64,000 nt of DNA, from positions 685,296 through 749,295 of the forward strand of contig OX637292.1 of assembly GCA_951799445.1 (NCBI GenBank). The letters are read 5' to 3'. Of this stretch, positions 11,762-23,169 are shown one piece after another (the first letter of the stretch is position 1; each line of letters opens with the position of its first letter). The notes beneath the pieces were generated by a model, which worked only from the letters and a program-made list of their open reading frames with translations, was not told the DNA's origin and ran no database searches. Source of the stretch: Pseudisothecium myosuroides. Lineage: Eukaryota; Streptophyta; Bryopsida; Hypnales; Lembophyllaceae. Position numbers and translations under genes: made by a program.

Positions 11762-13588
11762 CTACCCTATCATAACCGGATCTACTCCTTGATCCGTTTC
11801 TTCGTCCACAACTTGGTCTTTGCCTTGGTCCATGCTCTGATCTTGATCCTCACCCTGATCTGGGGTTAGATCCATACCTTGATCCTGCCTCGGGTTCAGT
11901 GTGGGACTTCTAGGGGGTTCCGTTCCAAGCTGCTCGAAGACGTCCGTCAAGTTCCGGTTCCGCTCCCCGGTTTCACGTTCTGGGAGATCCGGTGACGAAT
12001 CCAATTTGATGGTGTGCGCGAGCTTTCTCCCACTCTTCTTTGACTGGGGAGTTCCCTCCTTTCCTTCCGTCGGAATGCCCACGTTCGGAAAAGATCCGGG
12101 CATTGAAAGGTCGGACAGATGGAACGACCGTGACAACGTCACTCCGTTCAGCTTTCGGTTGCTCTCCTCCATCCGGTTTGCAGCTTCTCGCGCTTCCATC
12201 ATCACCAACTCCACTTTCTCGGAGTAGTCCGTCAAGATCCGGACCAACCTGGTTCCGGATATCTTCTTCTCCTTGAGGACTCCCTTGTCAAACAGCTTGG
12301 ATTTAGTGACGGCCTCTCCGGTTGTCCCGAAAGTGGCCTTCACATCCTGGGCTACTTTCCGGGTAGCCTCTGCCATCTCCCGGGTGGTAGCCATGTCCTC
12401 CTTAAGGAGCAACAATTCCGTCTTCAACGACTCATTCTCCTCCTGGAGTTGTCGTATCTCCGCTTCTTGCTTCCAAATCTCATCCGGGCTGGAGATGAAG
12501 TCTGCAACCACTCCTGCAAGGTTGCTATCCGCTGGTGCTCCCACCAGCTCGCTGATCTGGTTCAGAATCAGCTTCTTTATCGTCCAGTTTGCTCGTACAT
12601 CGCTCAGGATGTTGATCAGCCGGTTGAACGGATCCGTCGGATCCAATCCGGAAGGACCCGGTTCTTCAGAAACCGGTTTCTTCCGAAGATTGGAGGTCTC
12701 ACCCGGAGGGGTTGGGGTTCCTCTCCGGTGGGGAGGCGTCGTCTTCTGCCGCTTGTGCTGCGGCCGGAGTTGCTCCTCTTCTTCTTCTTCTTCCTCCTCG
12801 GAACCGGATACTTCTTCCTGCTCATCTTCCGATTCCGATTCTCCATACTTCAGGAGTGACTCATGAGTCTTCCACTCCTTCTCCTCCGTATCCGTGAGGA
12901 GTTGATTGTGCTTGTAAAGATGGAAGATGTAGGGACTCAACGGAGTCGGCCTACTTCCTCCGATCTTCGGAATCAGACGGTTGACCAGATCGGAAAAGAT
13001 CCTGGCCCAGTCTACTTTCCGTTCCCCGCTCAGGGCTCCAAAAATCAGGTTCCCGATGGCGATGGTCACCCTCGTCGGTTTCTCCGGGTGGATGATCGGA
13101 ACCAGGAACTGCAGAAGGTTTCGATGCCGGTCGTCCAAACAATCCGCGACCGCATGCCCATCCTTCGAGTCCACGTCGCTCCGGAACTTCCCCCGAGTGT
13201 ATCCTTCCTTCGAGGAGGCCATCCCTCAACCTCCGGATTGGAATTCGTACACGGCCTTCCACATTTCTTCCGTCCAACTGCTCGGAATTCCGCGGATGGT
13301 CTTGTCGAATTGATTCAAGAGTTTTCCCAATAGCTCTCGAATCATCCGTTCCTCCCTAAACCCCCAGGGTTTATCGATCAGTCCTCCGCAACCCATCTTG
13401 GCGAGATCCTCTATCAGGTTGTCCTTTTCCTTCTCGTCTGCTGGAATGATCGGACACACCTTCCGGAGTTTAACTTCTACTGCGGAGGAATTGGACGGCC
13501 CTGTTCTACTCTTGCGGAGCTGAGGCATGGACACGAGCTGTGCTAACCGGATTCTGATTGCGGCTACCTTTCTCTCTCCTAGCCGCAC
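11762..13588 (-). pseudogene. LTR-encoded ORF, ~607 codons, best-preserved copy (solo LTR)
   Basis: A reading frame lying wholly inside an LTR, starting about 220 nt downstream of the LTR TATA box. It is open from the ATG at 13588 (conserved alternative ATG at 13528) to the stop at 11762, with one in-frame TGA at 13226. The E1 5' LTR has CGA at that codon, so the stop is a C-to-T change. Order along the protein: a basic N-terminus; a globular stretch about residues 30-245 containing LLQFLVPIIHPEKPTR and IFHLYKHNQLL; an acidic run about 249-270 followed by a basic PQHKRQK cluster; a leucine/glutamate-rich probable coiled coil about 355-430; and a C-terminal tail of DQG-type repeats. I do not recognise the family. 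It is not gag, protease, RT or integrase. Three copies sharing this frame suggest it was once maintained by selection. Confidence 0.7.
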
Positions 13589-13801
13589 GTCCCGTTTCTC
13601 ACCTTTGTTCTTCCGATCTCAACCGGAATACCTCTAACCTGCAACACACGCTTAAGCGCTGCGCGCTCTAACACACTAACACGCACACACAAACACTCAC
13701 AAAACAAGAAAGCAAAGCGCTGGGAGGGGAAGCTAAGTACAAGCTGGAGCGAGATTTCCGCAAACGAAGATTGAAAAAGAGTGGCCACTGGATTGGTCAA
13801 C

Positions 13802-13810
13802 CTATATATA
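13802..13810 (-). promoter_or_regulatory. LTR TATA box (solo LTR)
   Basis: TATATATAG on the minus strand about 231 nt inside the LTR; the same position is TATAAATAG in the E1 5' LTR (28822-28830). This implies a short U3 and places the LTR reading frame downstream of transcription start, in the leader of the genomic RNA. Confidence 0.6.
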
Positions 13811-14041
13811 GTCTGATCTGTCATCATGACCAAATCCGTTCCTGACCCAATCCGTTCCAACTCAGATCCGCTCTAACTCTAATCCGGTTTAGATTCAAAT
13901 TGAATCCGGATTGTCACCTATTCCGTTCCGTAACTAATTTCCGGTTTCCTATTACCTCTTGCTTGAATCCGGATACCAAATCACGGTTTCTGTTCAAAGA
14001 TTTAGATAACTTACCAAAAACCAAAAATTCACATTGCGACA

Positions 14042-14713
14042 ACCCCCAGGGTTTATCGATCAGTCCTCCGCAACCCATCTTGGCTAGATCCTCTATCAGG
14101 TTGTCATTTTCCTTCTCGTCTGCTGGAATAATCGGACACACCTTCCGGAGTTTAACTTCTACTGCGGAGGAACTGGACGGTCCTGCTCTACTCTTGCGGA
14201 GCTGAGGCATCGACACGAGCTGTGCTAAACCGGATTCTCACTGAGGCTACCTTTCCCTCTCCTAGCCACACGTCTCGTTTCTCACCTTCGTTCTTCTGAT
14301 CTCAACCGGAATACCTCTAAACCTGCAACACACGCTAAAGCACTGCGCGCTCTAACACACTAACACGCACACACACACTCACAAAACAAGAAAGCAAAGC
14401 GCTAGGAAGGAAGCTAAGTACGCACTGGAGAGCGATTTCCGCAAACAAAGTTTGAAAAAGAGTGGCAACTGGATTAGTCAGCCTATTTATAGTCTGAATG
14501 ACCAAATCCGTTCCTGACCCAATCCGTTCCAACTCAAATCCGCTCCAGCTCTAATCCGGTTTAGATTCAAATCGAATCCGGATTATCACCTATTCCGTTC
14601 CGTAGTTAATTTCCGGTTTTCCGTTACCTCTTGCTGGAATCCGGATCCTATATCACGGTTTCCGTTCCAAGAATTAGATAACATACAAAAAACCAAAAAT
14701 TCACATTGCGACA
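14042..14713 (-). repeat. E1 3' LTR, first part
   Basis: Begins TGTCGCAATG at 14713, directly after the polypurine tract, and aligns base for base with 29051-28380 of the 5' LTR. It carries the start of the LTR reading frame (ATG at 14210) and is cut at 14042 by the solo LTR. Confidence 0.9.
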
Positions 14714-14728
14714 TTACCCCTTCCTCAT
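14714..14728 (-). other. Polypurine tract of E1
   Basis: Minus strand reads ATGAGGAAGGGGTAA immediately before the TGTCGC start of the 3' LTR, the expected plus-strand primer site for reverse transcription. It lies about 25 nt after the gag-pol stop (14753), leaving no room for an env-like or extra ORF in the internal region. Confidence 0.8.
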
Positions 14729-14752
14729 CTGTGAGCGTCCTCGCGAACACTA

Positions 14753-16210
14753 TCAATTCTCATCTGACGAAGAAGCTTCGGTATACTTCTTCACTCTCGA
14801 TCCATTCACACTGGTATCAAGCCATTGTCCTTGCAGATTTTGGAGTTGCAGAGATCCGTTCTGGAAAACTTGATTGACTCGGAAAGGTCCCATCTAGCGA
14901 GTATGTAACTTACCCGGAAAGTCTTTATGACGGTTGTCATAGAGAAGAACCAGACCTCCTTCTCGGATTCCGTGATCCGCTGGGATTTTCCGATCATAAT
15001 CTTCTTTGCGCTTGTTCTGCACTCCCAGGGTTCTTTCCAGGGCTGCATTCTGGATTTCTTCCAATTCTTCAATGGCGAGAAGTCTTGGAAGAGTATCCAT
15101 CCTTGATACTGCACTTTGAGCTGCCATGACTCGAAATGTTTCCACCTCCAACTCCACTCCATGGACTGCTTCTTGACCGAAAACCAAAAAGTACGGAGTT
15201 TTTCCGGTTGCGGTCTTCTTTGTGGTGTTGTACGTGTGAACTGCTGAAGGTAGTTTCCAATCCCAATCCGTCTTGTGAGCGGAAACCATCTTGTTCAAGA
15301 TCTTACCAACTATTTCGTTCGCCCGCTCCGTCAATCCGTTCGCTTTTGGGTTGTAGGGAGTTGTCTTCCGGAGTTTGATAAGATACTTGTTGGTTAGGTC
15401 GACGATGACATCATTGAGGAAATGGGTTCCCCAGTCGCTGACCAACTCCAATGGGTGTCCAAAACGCATGAGGATGTCTTCAAACAGAAAGTTTGCTGAA
15501 GTTTCCGCATCGTTCTTCCGTGTTGCCTTGGCCTCTACCCATTTGGTCGCGTAATCCGTGGCTAGAATAATGTATTTTTTTTTTCGTGTACTGACCGGAA
15601 AAATAGGCCCTATAAAATCTATCCCCCATTTCTCAAAAGGTTCTAGGGGAATGATAGGAGTCAGCAGCCAGTGGTTTCAAAAGGATGGTGCTCCTGTCCG
15701 CTGACACTGATCACAACTCCTAACAAAATTCCTAACATCTCTGTGTAAATACGGCCACCAGTATCCGGTTGATCGGATCCGGTTCACTGTATTAACAAAG
15801 GCAAAATGTCCTCCTGAATCTCCGGCATAAAGCGCTTGAATCACTTTCTTCCATTCCGCAGGTTCTAGACATTGCCTGAGATTATCATCCGCTCCTAACT
15901 TCAAAAGGACTCCTCTAATCAGGGTATAAGGAGCTACATTTCTTTGGAAAATTTGTTTTTCCTCTACACTCATCAATTCCGGGTATCTAGAATTTACGAG
16001 GTAATCTATAATATCTTGATACTCTGAAACAGTTTCGTTGTTGAGGTGAAAGACCTCTACCACAGGAGGATCCTGATTTTCTACAAAAACCGGATCTTCC
16101 ACAGTATCCGGGAACTCGTTCGGAAACTGAGCGGAAATATCCGCTACGGATTTTTGTCCTCTCTGTCTCGACAAGTAATCCGCATTGACATTTGCTTTTC
16201 CCAGTTTCAC
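14753..16210 (-). pseudogene. E1 integrase region
   Basis: Same frame as gag-pol. A zinc-binding region (GGHF...CDQC, about 15820-15700) is followed by the catalytic core. The first D is in GIDFIG (about 15620), the second in VSDWGTHF (15436), and the E in LTERAN is exactly 35 residues after the second D, so the D-D35E triad is intact. The tail contains the GKLHTR-x-MGPF module typical of Ty3 integrases and ends at 14753, with no chromodomain. Stops interrupt at 15677 (TGA) and 14894 (TAG, where the family expects tryptophan). Integrase would insert the cDNA into the genome; this copy cannot make it. Confidence 0.88.
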
Positions 16211-16231
16211 TACAACTTCGTAGTCAAACTC

Positions 16232-18205
16232 TTATAAAAGCAAAATCCATCTAGCAATTCGGCCTGACAAATCCGGTTTGTTAACAAGGTATTTTAAAGA
16301 ATCACGATCTGTGTGGAAAATTACCTTGTATCCGAGTAGATAGTGCCGGAACTTCTTACAGGAATACACCACTACTAATGCCTCTCGTTCTGTAGTCGTG
16401 TAATTCCGTTCAGCCAAACTCATTTGTCTACTCGTATAGTAAATTGGATTCTCACGCCTTTCTGAGTCAAACTGCCAGAGAATTGAACCCAGACACCAAC
16501 CGGATGCATCGAGAGTAACATAGAACTCCTTGGTCCAATCCGGAACGGAAAGGATCGGAGCTTTAGCCAACTGGGTCTTCAAATCTTCGAAGGCCTGTTG
16601 TCTCTTTTCCGTCCAGACAAATTCCGTATCTTTCTTCAAAAGTTCCGTGAGCGGAATAGCCCTCTTGGCATATCCGTCGATGAACCGCCGGTAGTATCCT
16701 ACACATCCAAGAAATCCACGGATTTCTTTAACACAGGTTGGAGGTAGCAAAGTGAGCATCACTCTCACTTTCTCCAGATCAGCCTGTAATCCGGTCTTGC
16801 TCACTACATGACCAAGTAAAACTCCGGATCCCATTCCGAAAAAACACTTGCCCGGATGTAGCTTCAAATCGGTTTCTCGGCATTTTTGGAATGTCTTCCT
16901 CAAACACTCGAGATGACTTTCTCGGTCACTGAAAACCGCAAAGTCGTCTATGAACACCTCAAGGAAATGTCAAAGAAAATCCTTGAAAATATCCATCATC
17001 AGTCGCTGAAACGTTCCGGGTGCATTACACAGGCCGAACGACATCCGGGTGAAAGCATAAGTCCCCCATTCTGTTGTGAATGTGGTCTTCAGCTGATCGC
17101 ACCGCCGGATGAACACCTGGTTGTAACCGGAAAATCCGTCTAAGAAACTGTAACAATCATGGCCAGCAACGTGGTCCAAAATAAGATCGGTGAACGGAAG
17201 AGGGAAGTAATCCTTCTTCGTGGCTGCGTTCAATTTCCGAAAATCTTGACAAACCCGGATCTTGACTTTCCCATCCGCTCCAACTTTCTTTGGAACCACC
17301 ACAATAGGAGAAACCCATTCAGAGTTGTGGACCGGATAAATGAATCCTGCTTCCAGCAACCAATCGATTTCCTCCTTGACCATCAACGAATACTTGGGGT
17401 TGAGCCGGTACTGTCGCTGTCGAACCGGAACAGATCCTTCTGTCAGGTCAATGCGGTGTTCTCCTAAATGAGGGGGAATGCCCTTCAGATCGGATGGCTC
17501 CCAAGCAAAAACGTCGAGATACTCCTTCAGAAGTTTAGTATAACCGGATTTCTCCGTATCCTTCAAGAGTTTACTAAGGTAAAAACTCCTGTTGGGTTCA
17601 AAACTCTCTTTCTCGTACTCAGTGGGTGAAACAACCGGTTTGACTTTTTCCTCGTAAACTTCCTCAGGAAAGGAAGCTAAATTTCCCCAACCGGATTCTT
17701 TTGTTTCACTCTGACTAACCGGTAGATTTCCGGTCCTGATCTGTTGAGTGATCCACTCGGCTGTGAGCGGAACACTCGACTCTCCCAGAGATCAATCTTC
17801 TACCACTGGTTTCTGGATTTCTTCCGGATGATGCTCTAACACAGCATCGGAAAATTCATAGTTCGTTTCGGACTGGTGCTCAAACGGATCCACAAAATAA
17901 CTAGTGGCGGAATCTTCCGGATCCGACCAGTCCGTCGTGCAGCCATCCGAATCACTCGTGTCTCCTAAATGCTTCTCAGTGGTCCAGGGAATCCGGTTGG
18001 AAGGTTTCCGTACCACCAATTCCTTGGCTCCCCAATCCACAAGTACTTGAGCGGAATATAACCAGGGTCTACCGAGTAACATCAGAAAAGGTCTATCTTT
18101 ATGAACACGTATAATAACGTAATTCAGTGGATAGTCTTTTCCTCCAATCCGGGTCGGAACTTGTGAAAGTTTCCCGACCGGATTTACTCGTGACTGGTCC
18201 GCCAT
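16232..18205 (-). pseudogene. E1 protease tail, reverse transcriptase and RNase H region
   Basis: Begins where the frame resumes after element B, with ADQSRVNP (end of the protease domain) and LMLLGRPWL. A linker runs to about 17570, then the reverse transcriptase: VRQRQYRLNP, FGLCNAPGTFQR and the active-site block FIDDFAVFS (about 16956-16930). RNase H follows, with TLDASGWCLGS (about 16530) and HTDRDSLKYLV. In-frame stops are at 17792 (TGA), 16970 (TGA, a few residues before the active site) and 16232 (TAA, where related elements usually have glutamine). No frameshift occurs. The motifs place the element near the Athila/Tat branch of plant Ty3 elements. Confidence 0.9.
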
Positions 18206-18718
18206 CTGTGGGCGCTAGATTACCCACCCTTGGTAATAAAGCAAACACCGACCAGGTTCTATGCCTTTATCCACATTTTTTAATATATGGGGGTGATGTG
18301 AGCGCGGTCCACTGTGCCTTCCAAGCAATGGATCTTTTTGGCTTACGTTTCCTAAGTGTCGTGGATGGTAGCGAATAATTAGTAATGCATGTAGTAACTC
18401 ACAAGTTAACTGCGATGTTTAGAGTGATGGTGAAATCCGAACTCCCTAACTATCTATCCTATGTCGAGGGTCGACTGAGTAGTCGGCGTCATTTATAACG
18501 TCCCTAACTACATAAAAAGGGGAACCCTTATGTTCCTTCCATGAACCCCTAAGACTATCTTGGGTTTCTAAGACTTCACCTAGGAGTTCTACTTTTAAAA
18601 ACTACCCCTAAAGTTCCAACTTCGGAATGTAACTCTAGATTTTACTTTTTTTAACTTGATTCTTAAATATTAACTACCGACTTGTGCTCGATGTTTTGAC
18701 TTTTGACTCTAGGTTTCT

Positions 18719-18935
18719 ATTCCTAAATTAACTCTAAGATTTACCCTTGAATTTTAACTTTATGTTTTAACTTTTAACTCTAAGTTTTTACTCCTAAATT
18801 AACTCTAAGATTTACCCTTGAATTTTAACTCTATGTTTTAACTTTTAACTCTAAGTTTTTACTCCTAAATTAACTCTAAGATTTACCCTTGAATTTTAAC
18901 TCTATGTTTTAACTTTTAACTCTAAGTTTTTACTT
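18719..18935 (-). repeat. 71-bp tandem repeat, three units (element B)
   Basis: Three near-identical units containing AACTCTAAGATTTACCCTTG. It corresponds to two units at about 10705-10858 in copy A. Confidence 0.75.
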
Positions 18936-21212
18936 CTAGAATTAATTCTAAATTTTAACCTCTAGGTTTGACTCTATGTTTTCACTTTGACTCTAGACCT
19001 TTTCTACTTCCAACAACTAACTCTAACTTTAACTTCTACCTCTTAACTTTTAGCTTCTACTTTTAGCCTTTCACTATAACTTTTTACTCCCCAATTGACT
19101 CTAAAGTTTAACCTTTAAATTTAATCTAAACTTTTGACTTTTGACTTTTGACTTCTACTTCCAAATTTAATCCTATCGTTTTAACCCTAGATTAGCTCTA
19201 AATGTTATCCTCCTAAATTTAATTCCAACTTTTAACTCTAGGGTTTTGACTTCTAATTTTAACTCTATTTTTAACTCAACAATCTACTTCCTAAGTGGAT
19301 TCTACTTTTGACCTCTATTTCCTACTCTACTTTTTACTTCCCAAAGTTAACTCCAACTTTCGACCTTTGAATTTTAACTTCCCTAATTAAAATCTTAATT
19401 TAATCCTAGGTTTTTAACTTGCTATTTGATCTTTAATTTTAATCCTAAATCCTCCCTCTAATCTAATCCTAATTTCCGTCCATTGTTTCTTGTGGTTCAA
19501 TTTTAATTAAAATTCCCCCGTTCTACCCCCTACCGCTTAACTTAGCCTAACGCGGTCAGTTTACGGTCAAATCTTAATTATAAGATGTTTTCGGAAACCT
19601 CTATTCCTAATCTATCAACTTTTGAATCTAAACTTCTAATTTACACTAATCTCGGATGCTAATCACGCTCTTAGGGCTGATTAAGGAAATCAATGCTAAT
19701 TAGGGAAAATACCAAGGGTTAATTTCAAAAACTCACCTCTTCACTACCGGTTTCGGAAATCACTTCGTCCACGTCCACGTAGACATCCTCATGCTCCATA
19801 GCAATCCTTTGTTTTGTTTGATTTTTCCCAAGCTCACCACTTAATTTGAGAAAATATTACACCTTTGCAATCTAACTTCCTTCTTTCCCTTCCTCCTTCT
19901 TTTTCTTTATTCCTCCCTTCTTCTACGCTAGTACTATTCCACCTAAGCTTTTATGAGTCTTACACTATGGTCTCCAATCTCAAGGAGGTTTTTAAGATGC
20001 CAACTATCCTCTTACACAATTTTGCCTTTGTGTCATCCTATCCTCCTCCCAACGGTCACTACGAATTCTCAAGATTTCCTTTTCTAATCCTACCTAAGCC
20101 TAAGCCTAGGTCACTATTTATCGTCTCTCTCACCTCTCCCCTATTTCATTCGATTGTTCTCTATCCTTCCTCCATTGTGTGTAGAGTGTTTTGTAGTTGT
20201 TGGTGAGGGTGAGACTTCTTTGTGTGCAGGTACGGTGGTGCTCCGCTCTTTTCTCCCTTCTCCCTTTTTGATTTTAGACCCTAATCCCTACTTAGCAATA
20301 GGTCAGCCCCCCATTTTCCTTTGTTTTGTTTATCTAGTGTGAGAGAAACCAAAAATCAAGAAAAAAGGAGTTCAAAAATGGGGACCGAACTGGAGCTCCA
20401 ACTGCCTGCCGAACCAAGCCTGGCCTCCCGGCTGGCTGGCTAGCTGTTGGGGGGTCGGGTTCAAAAATAAATAAATAAATAATTTATTTATTTGTTTTCT
20501 TTTGATATTTGGATGATGTGACCTGGTCTGGTTTGGTTCTCGACTTGATCTGGTCTGTTCTGGCTCCCGACTTGATCTAGTCTGTTTGGTTCTCGACTGA
20601 TCTGGTCTGTTTGGTTCTCGACTTGATCTGGTCTGTTTGGTTCTCGACTTAATCTGGTCTGTTTTGGCTCTGGACCTTGACTACTAAGGGAAAACTGGAT
20701 TTTTGGGCAAATTGGATTTTTGGTGAACTAAGGGAAAGAAAACTTGGAGAAAATAAAACTTGGGGAAAATAGAACTTGGGGAAAACAAACTTGGAGAAAA
20801 TAAACTTGGGGAAAATAGGACTTGAGGGAAATAGAACTTGGGGAAAACAAACTTGGGGAAAATAGGAATTGAGGGAAATAGAACTTGGGGAACAACTTAG
20901 TCACACTAAAACTTGGGGAACACTCAGACTCACTAAACACTTGGGGAACAACTAAACTAAAGAAAACGTTGGGATTAATTAAACTTCACTAAATGCAAAG
21001 GAGCCTACATATCTTGGAAGCTAAACTCTGGAGGTTTCCACAAAGGTCTTGGAAACTAGACTTTGGAACTAAACACAAGGGAGGTGCAAAGCTTCGCCGT
21101 TAGATTGGTTTTAACACCAACTTTAGGACTTCTTGGCACCTCGGGGGTTCAAAGCTCCGCCGTCTACACTTTTAATACACGCTTTAGGACTTCAACTTTG
21201 TCACTAGTTCAA

Positions 21213-21442
21213 AGCTTTGCCGTCCCGGAGGGAGGTCCACTCAACAAGGGGAAGATTAGAAGAGGGTTTGGGATAACTTAGAAAACATGCACAAAGGAGG
21301 TTCAAAGCTTCGCCGTCCCGGAGGGGGGTCCACTCAACAAGGAGAAGATTAGAAGAGGGTTTGGGATAACTTTAGAAAACATGCACAAAGGAGGTTCAAA
21401 GCTTCGCCGTCCCGGAGGGGGGTCCACTCAACAAAGAGAAGG
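21213..21442 (-). repeat. 94-bp tandem repeat, three units (element B)
   Basis: TCCACTCAACAA recurs at 21236, 21329 and 21423, giving periods of 93 and 94 nt. It corresponds to 8094-8252 in copy A, which has one unit fewer. Confidence 0.8.
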
Positions 21443-23169
21443 TTAGAAGAAGGTGTAAGAAAAACACAAAGAGAAAACACACAAGTTAGACCACGTGGCA
21501 ACACAAAGCTCACACGCTAAAGGCCCCCCAAAGCGGCATCGCCAAGGTACGGTGGGGGGTGACTTTAGGATTAGTGCAAGATATAAAAAGACTCTTAAAC
21601 TTCACAAGTTAGACCACAACACGTACAAGAGGGAGAGAGAGGCTCTCCACTTACAACAAGGTACCAAAAAACTTCACAAAAGGGTACACAAAGCAAGGTA
21701 GAAGGACCCCCAAGGACCTTCAAAGCTTGAAAATAAGCAACAATGGAGCCAAAAGTGCTCCGAAAACACCGTAGAGGTTTTTGGCTTCAAACGCTAAAAT
21801 ATCCAAAATAACTTGGACCCACGGACCCAAAACAAGAATTGGGGGTGTTCTAGAGAGAGAAATGGGGCCCTTATATAGGTTTCCAAGGGCTCACCCCTCC
21901 CTCTAGAGTTCTAAGGTAACCTTATCAACGGGGATTTTCATCCTCATCCTCAAAGATTTTCATCCTACATCCTAAATTTCTACTTCTACCATCTATGCTG
22001 GACCAACATCCTAACTTTTGGAGATTAGCTCCAATCGCCGAACGGATTGCGCCGTTGGATCCAGAACGCCGTGTTTAGTCCTAGACGCCCCTTACCTCCC
22101 GTACCGAGGCCAAAACCCCATCGTAGGCTAATTTAGTTTAAAAACCAAATCGTGGTAAAATCCTAGATCTTGGGGGTCTCCTATTTTGAGAAATGTGAAT
22201 AGCCTAGGGTCTCCGGTAGGTGCGAGAGAGTCGGGAAGGACTTTTGGTTGACTTCGTTTCGCCATCGTATGGTCCCGGAATGCCGGTCAACGTGGCGGGG
22301 ACCCCACCACGTGGTTAATTCCCGAGGAATCTCGCCGGTTCGGGTACTTGCCGCTATCGGAATGTCGTGAAACTTCACGGAGCGCATTATTAACATAAAA
22401 CAAGCTAGTCTAATTTTTAGTGAGATTTTATTGTAACCTGGGTAATTTCCATGAAATTCCCGTTGGAGGTTAGGAGGGTTGACCACCCGGAAAAAGGTTC
22501 TTCTGCAAGTCGGAAGATGCCGGAATTTTTCACGTGACCTCTCAGGGAGTTGCATGAAAGACGTGCGGGTGTGTTTCCGTACCTGGCACGATTGGTCAAT
22601 GGAGATTTACAACTGGCCATCTCCTCGAATTAGCGACGGTGCGGGAATCTTCTGCAGGTGGAGGAATCTTGGCGAACCGATTTCGCCGTTGGACTCCTGG
22701 CATGGGATTCACCCTAGAACACCATCCTTGGGCTGTAGATTCCTCCACGGGCCCGGTCTTGCGTGAGTGGCTCTTGCATGCTAACAATCGGGATTTTGGG
22801 AATTCGTCGATCTAATGGGGAATTCTAAATCTAACTCTAAGACCCGACCTAGTGGCCTCGCTGTGGATCCCTCGGACCGATCTAGCCATGAATCGCCACA
22901 TTCATGGTGGGATTTAGCCCTTTTGGGGCTGTGTGACTCGAATCCTCCAAATCTAACCTTTTCGTTATTTCTACACTCCTTTTAGGCAAGGTTTGGGGGA
23001 TTCTAAGTAAAAAACACAAATCTAGACCAAATACTATAATGGGTATGACACAACCCTATTTTGGTTCTACACTCTTTTTATGGATTTTTGTATACTTTTA
23101 TCAACTTTAAATTGCAAATTTCTAAAAAAATAATTCTACGAGTCCCAAGTGACAAATTGGGAGCTCACA

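Larger units (their letters stand above)
5567..14041 (-). mobile_element. Solo LTR of the E1 family inserted inside the E1 3' LTR
   Basis: Starts TGTCGCA at 14041 and ends TGCGACA at 5567 (minus strand). It is flanked by a perfect 5-bp target duplication, ACCCC at 5562-5566 and 14042-14046. The empty site reads straight through in the solo LTR itself (around 13355-13370), which confirms the target. Net length without element A is about 3477 bp, matching the 3472-bp 5' LTR of E1. No internal region is attached, so this is a solo LTR, probably left by LTR-LTR recombination. It is more diverged from the E1 LTRs than they are from each other, so it is a different family member. Confidence 0.9.
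18207..23169 (-). mobile_element. 5-kb TG...CA element, copy B, inserted in E1 pol
   Basis: Reverse-orientation copy of element A (TGTGAGCTCCC at 23169, GCGCCCACA at 18207), 4963 bp. It is flanked by a perfect 5-bp duplication CCATC at 18202-18206 and 23170-23174. Removing the element plus one duplication (4968 bp, a multiple of three) restores the Ty3 protease frame, which proves the boundaries. Internal arrays match A, but the 94-bp array (about 21213-21442) and the 71-bp array (about 18719-18935) have three units against two in A. Promoter-like TTATATA is at 21871. No coding domain was seen. Confidence 0.85.

Noticed and set aside
13368..14713. Partial tandem duplication of the LTR start
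   Set aside because: Explained by a solo LTR inserted into the 3' LTR, with the ACCCC target duplication and the second junction at 5567.
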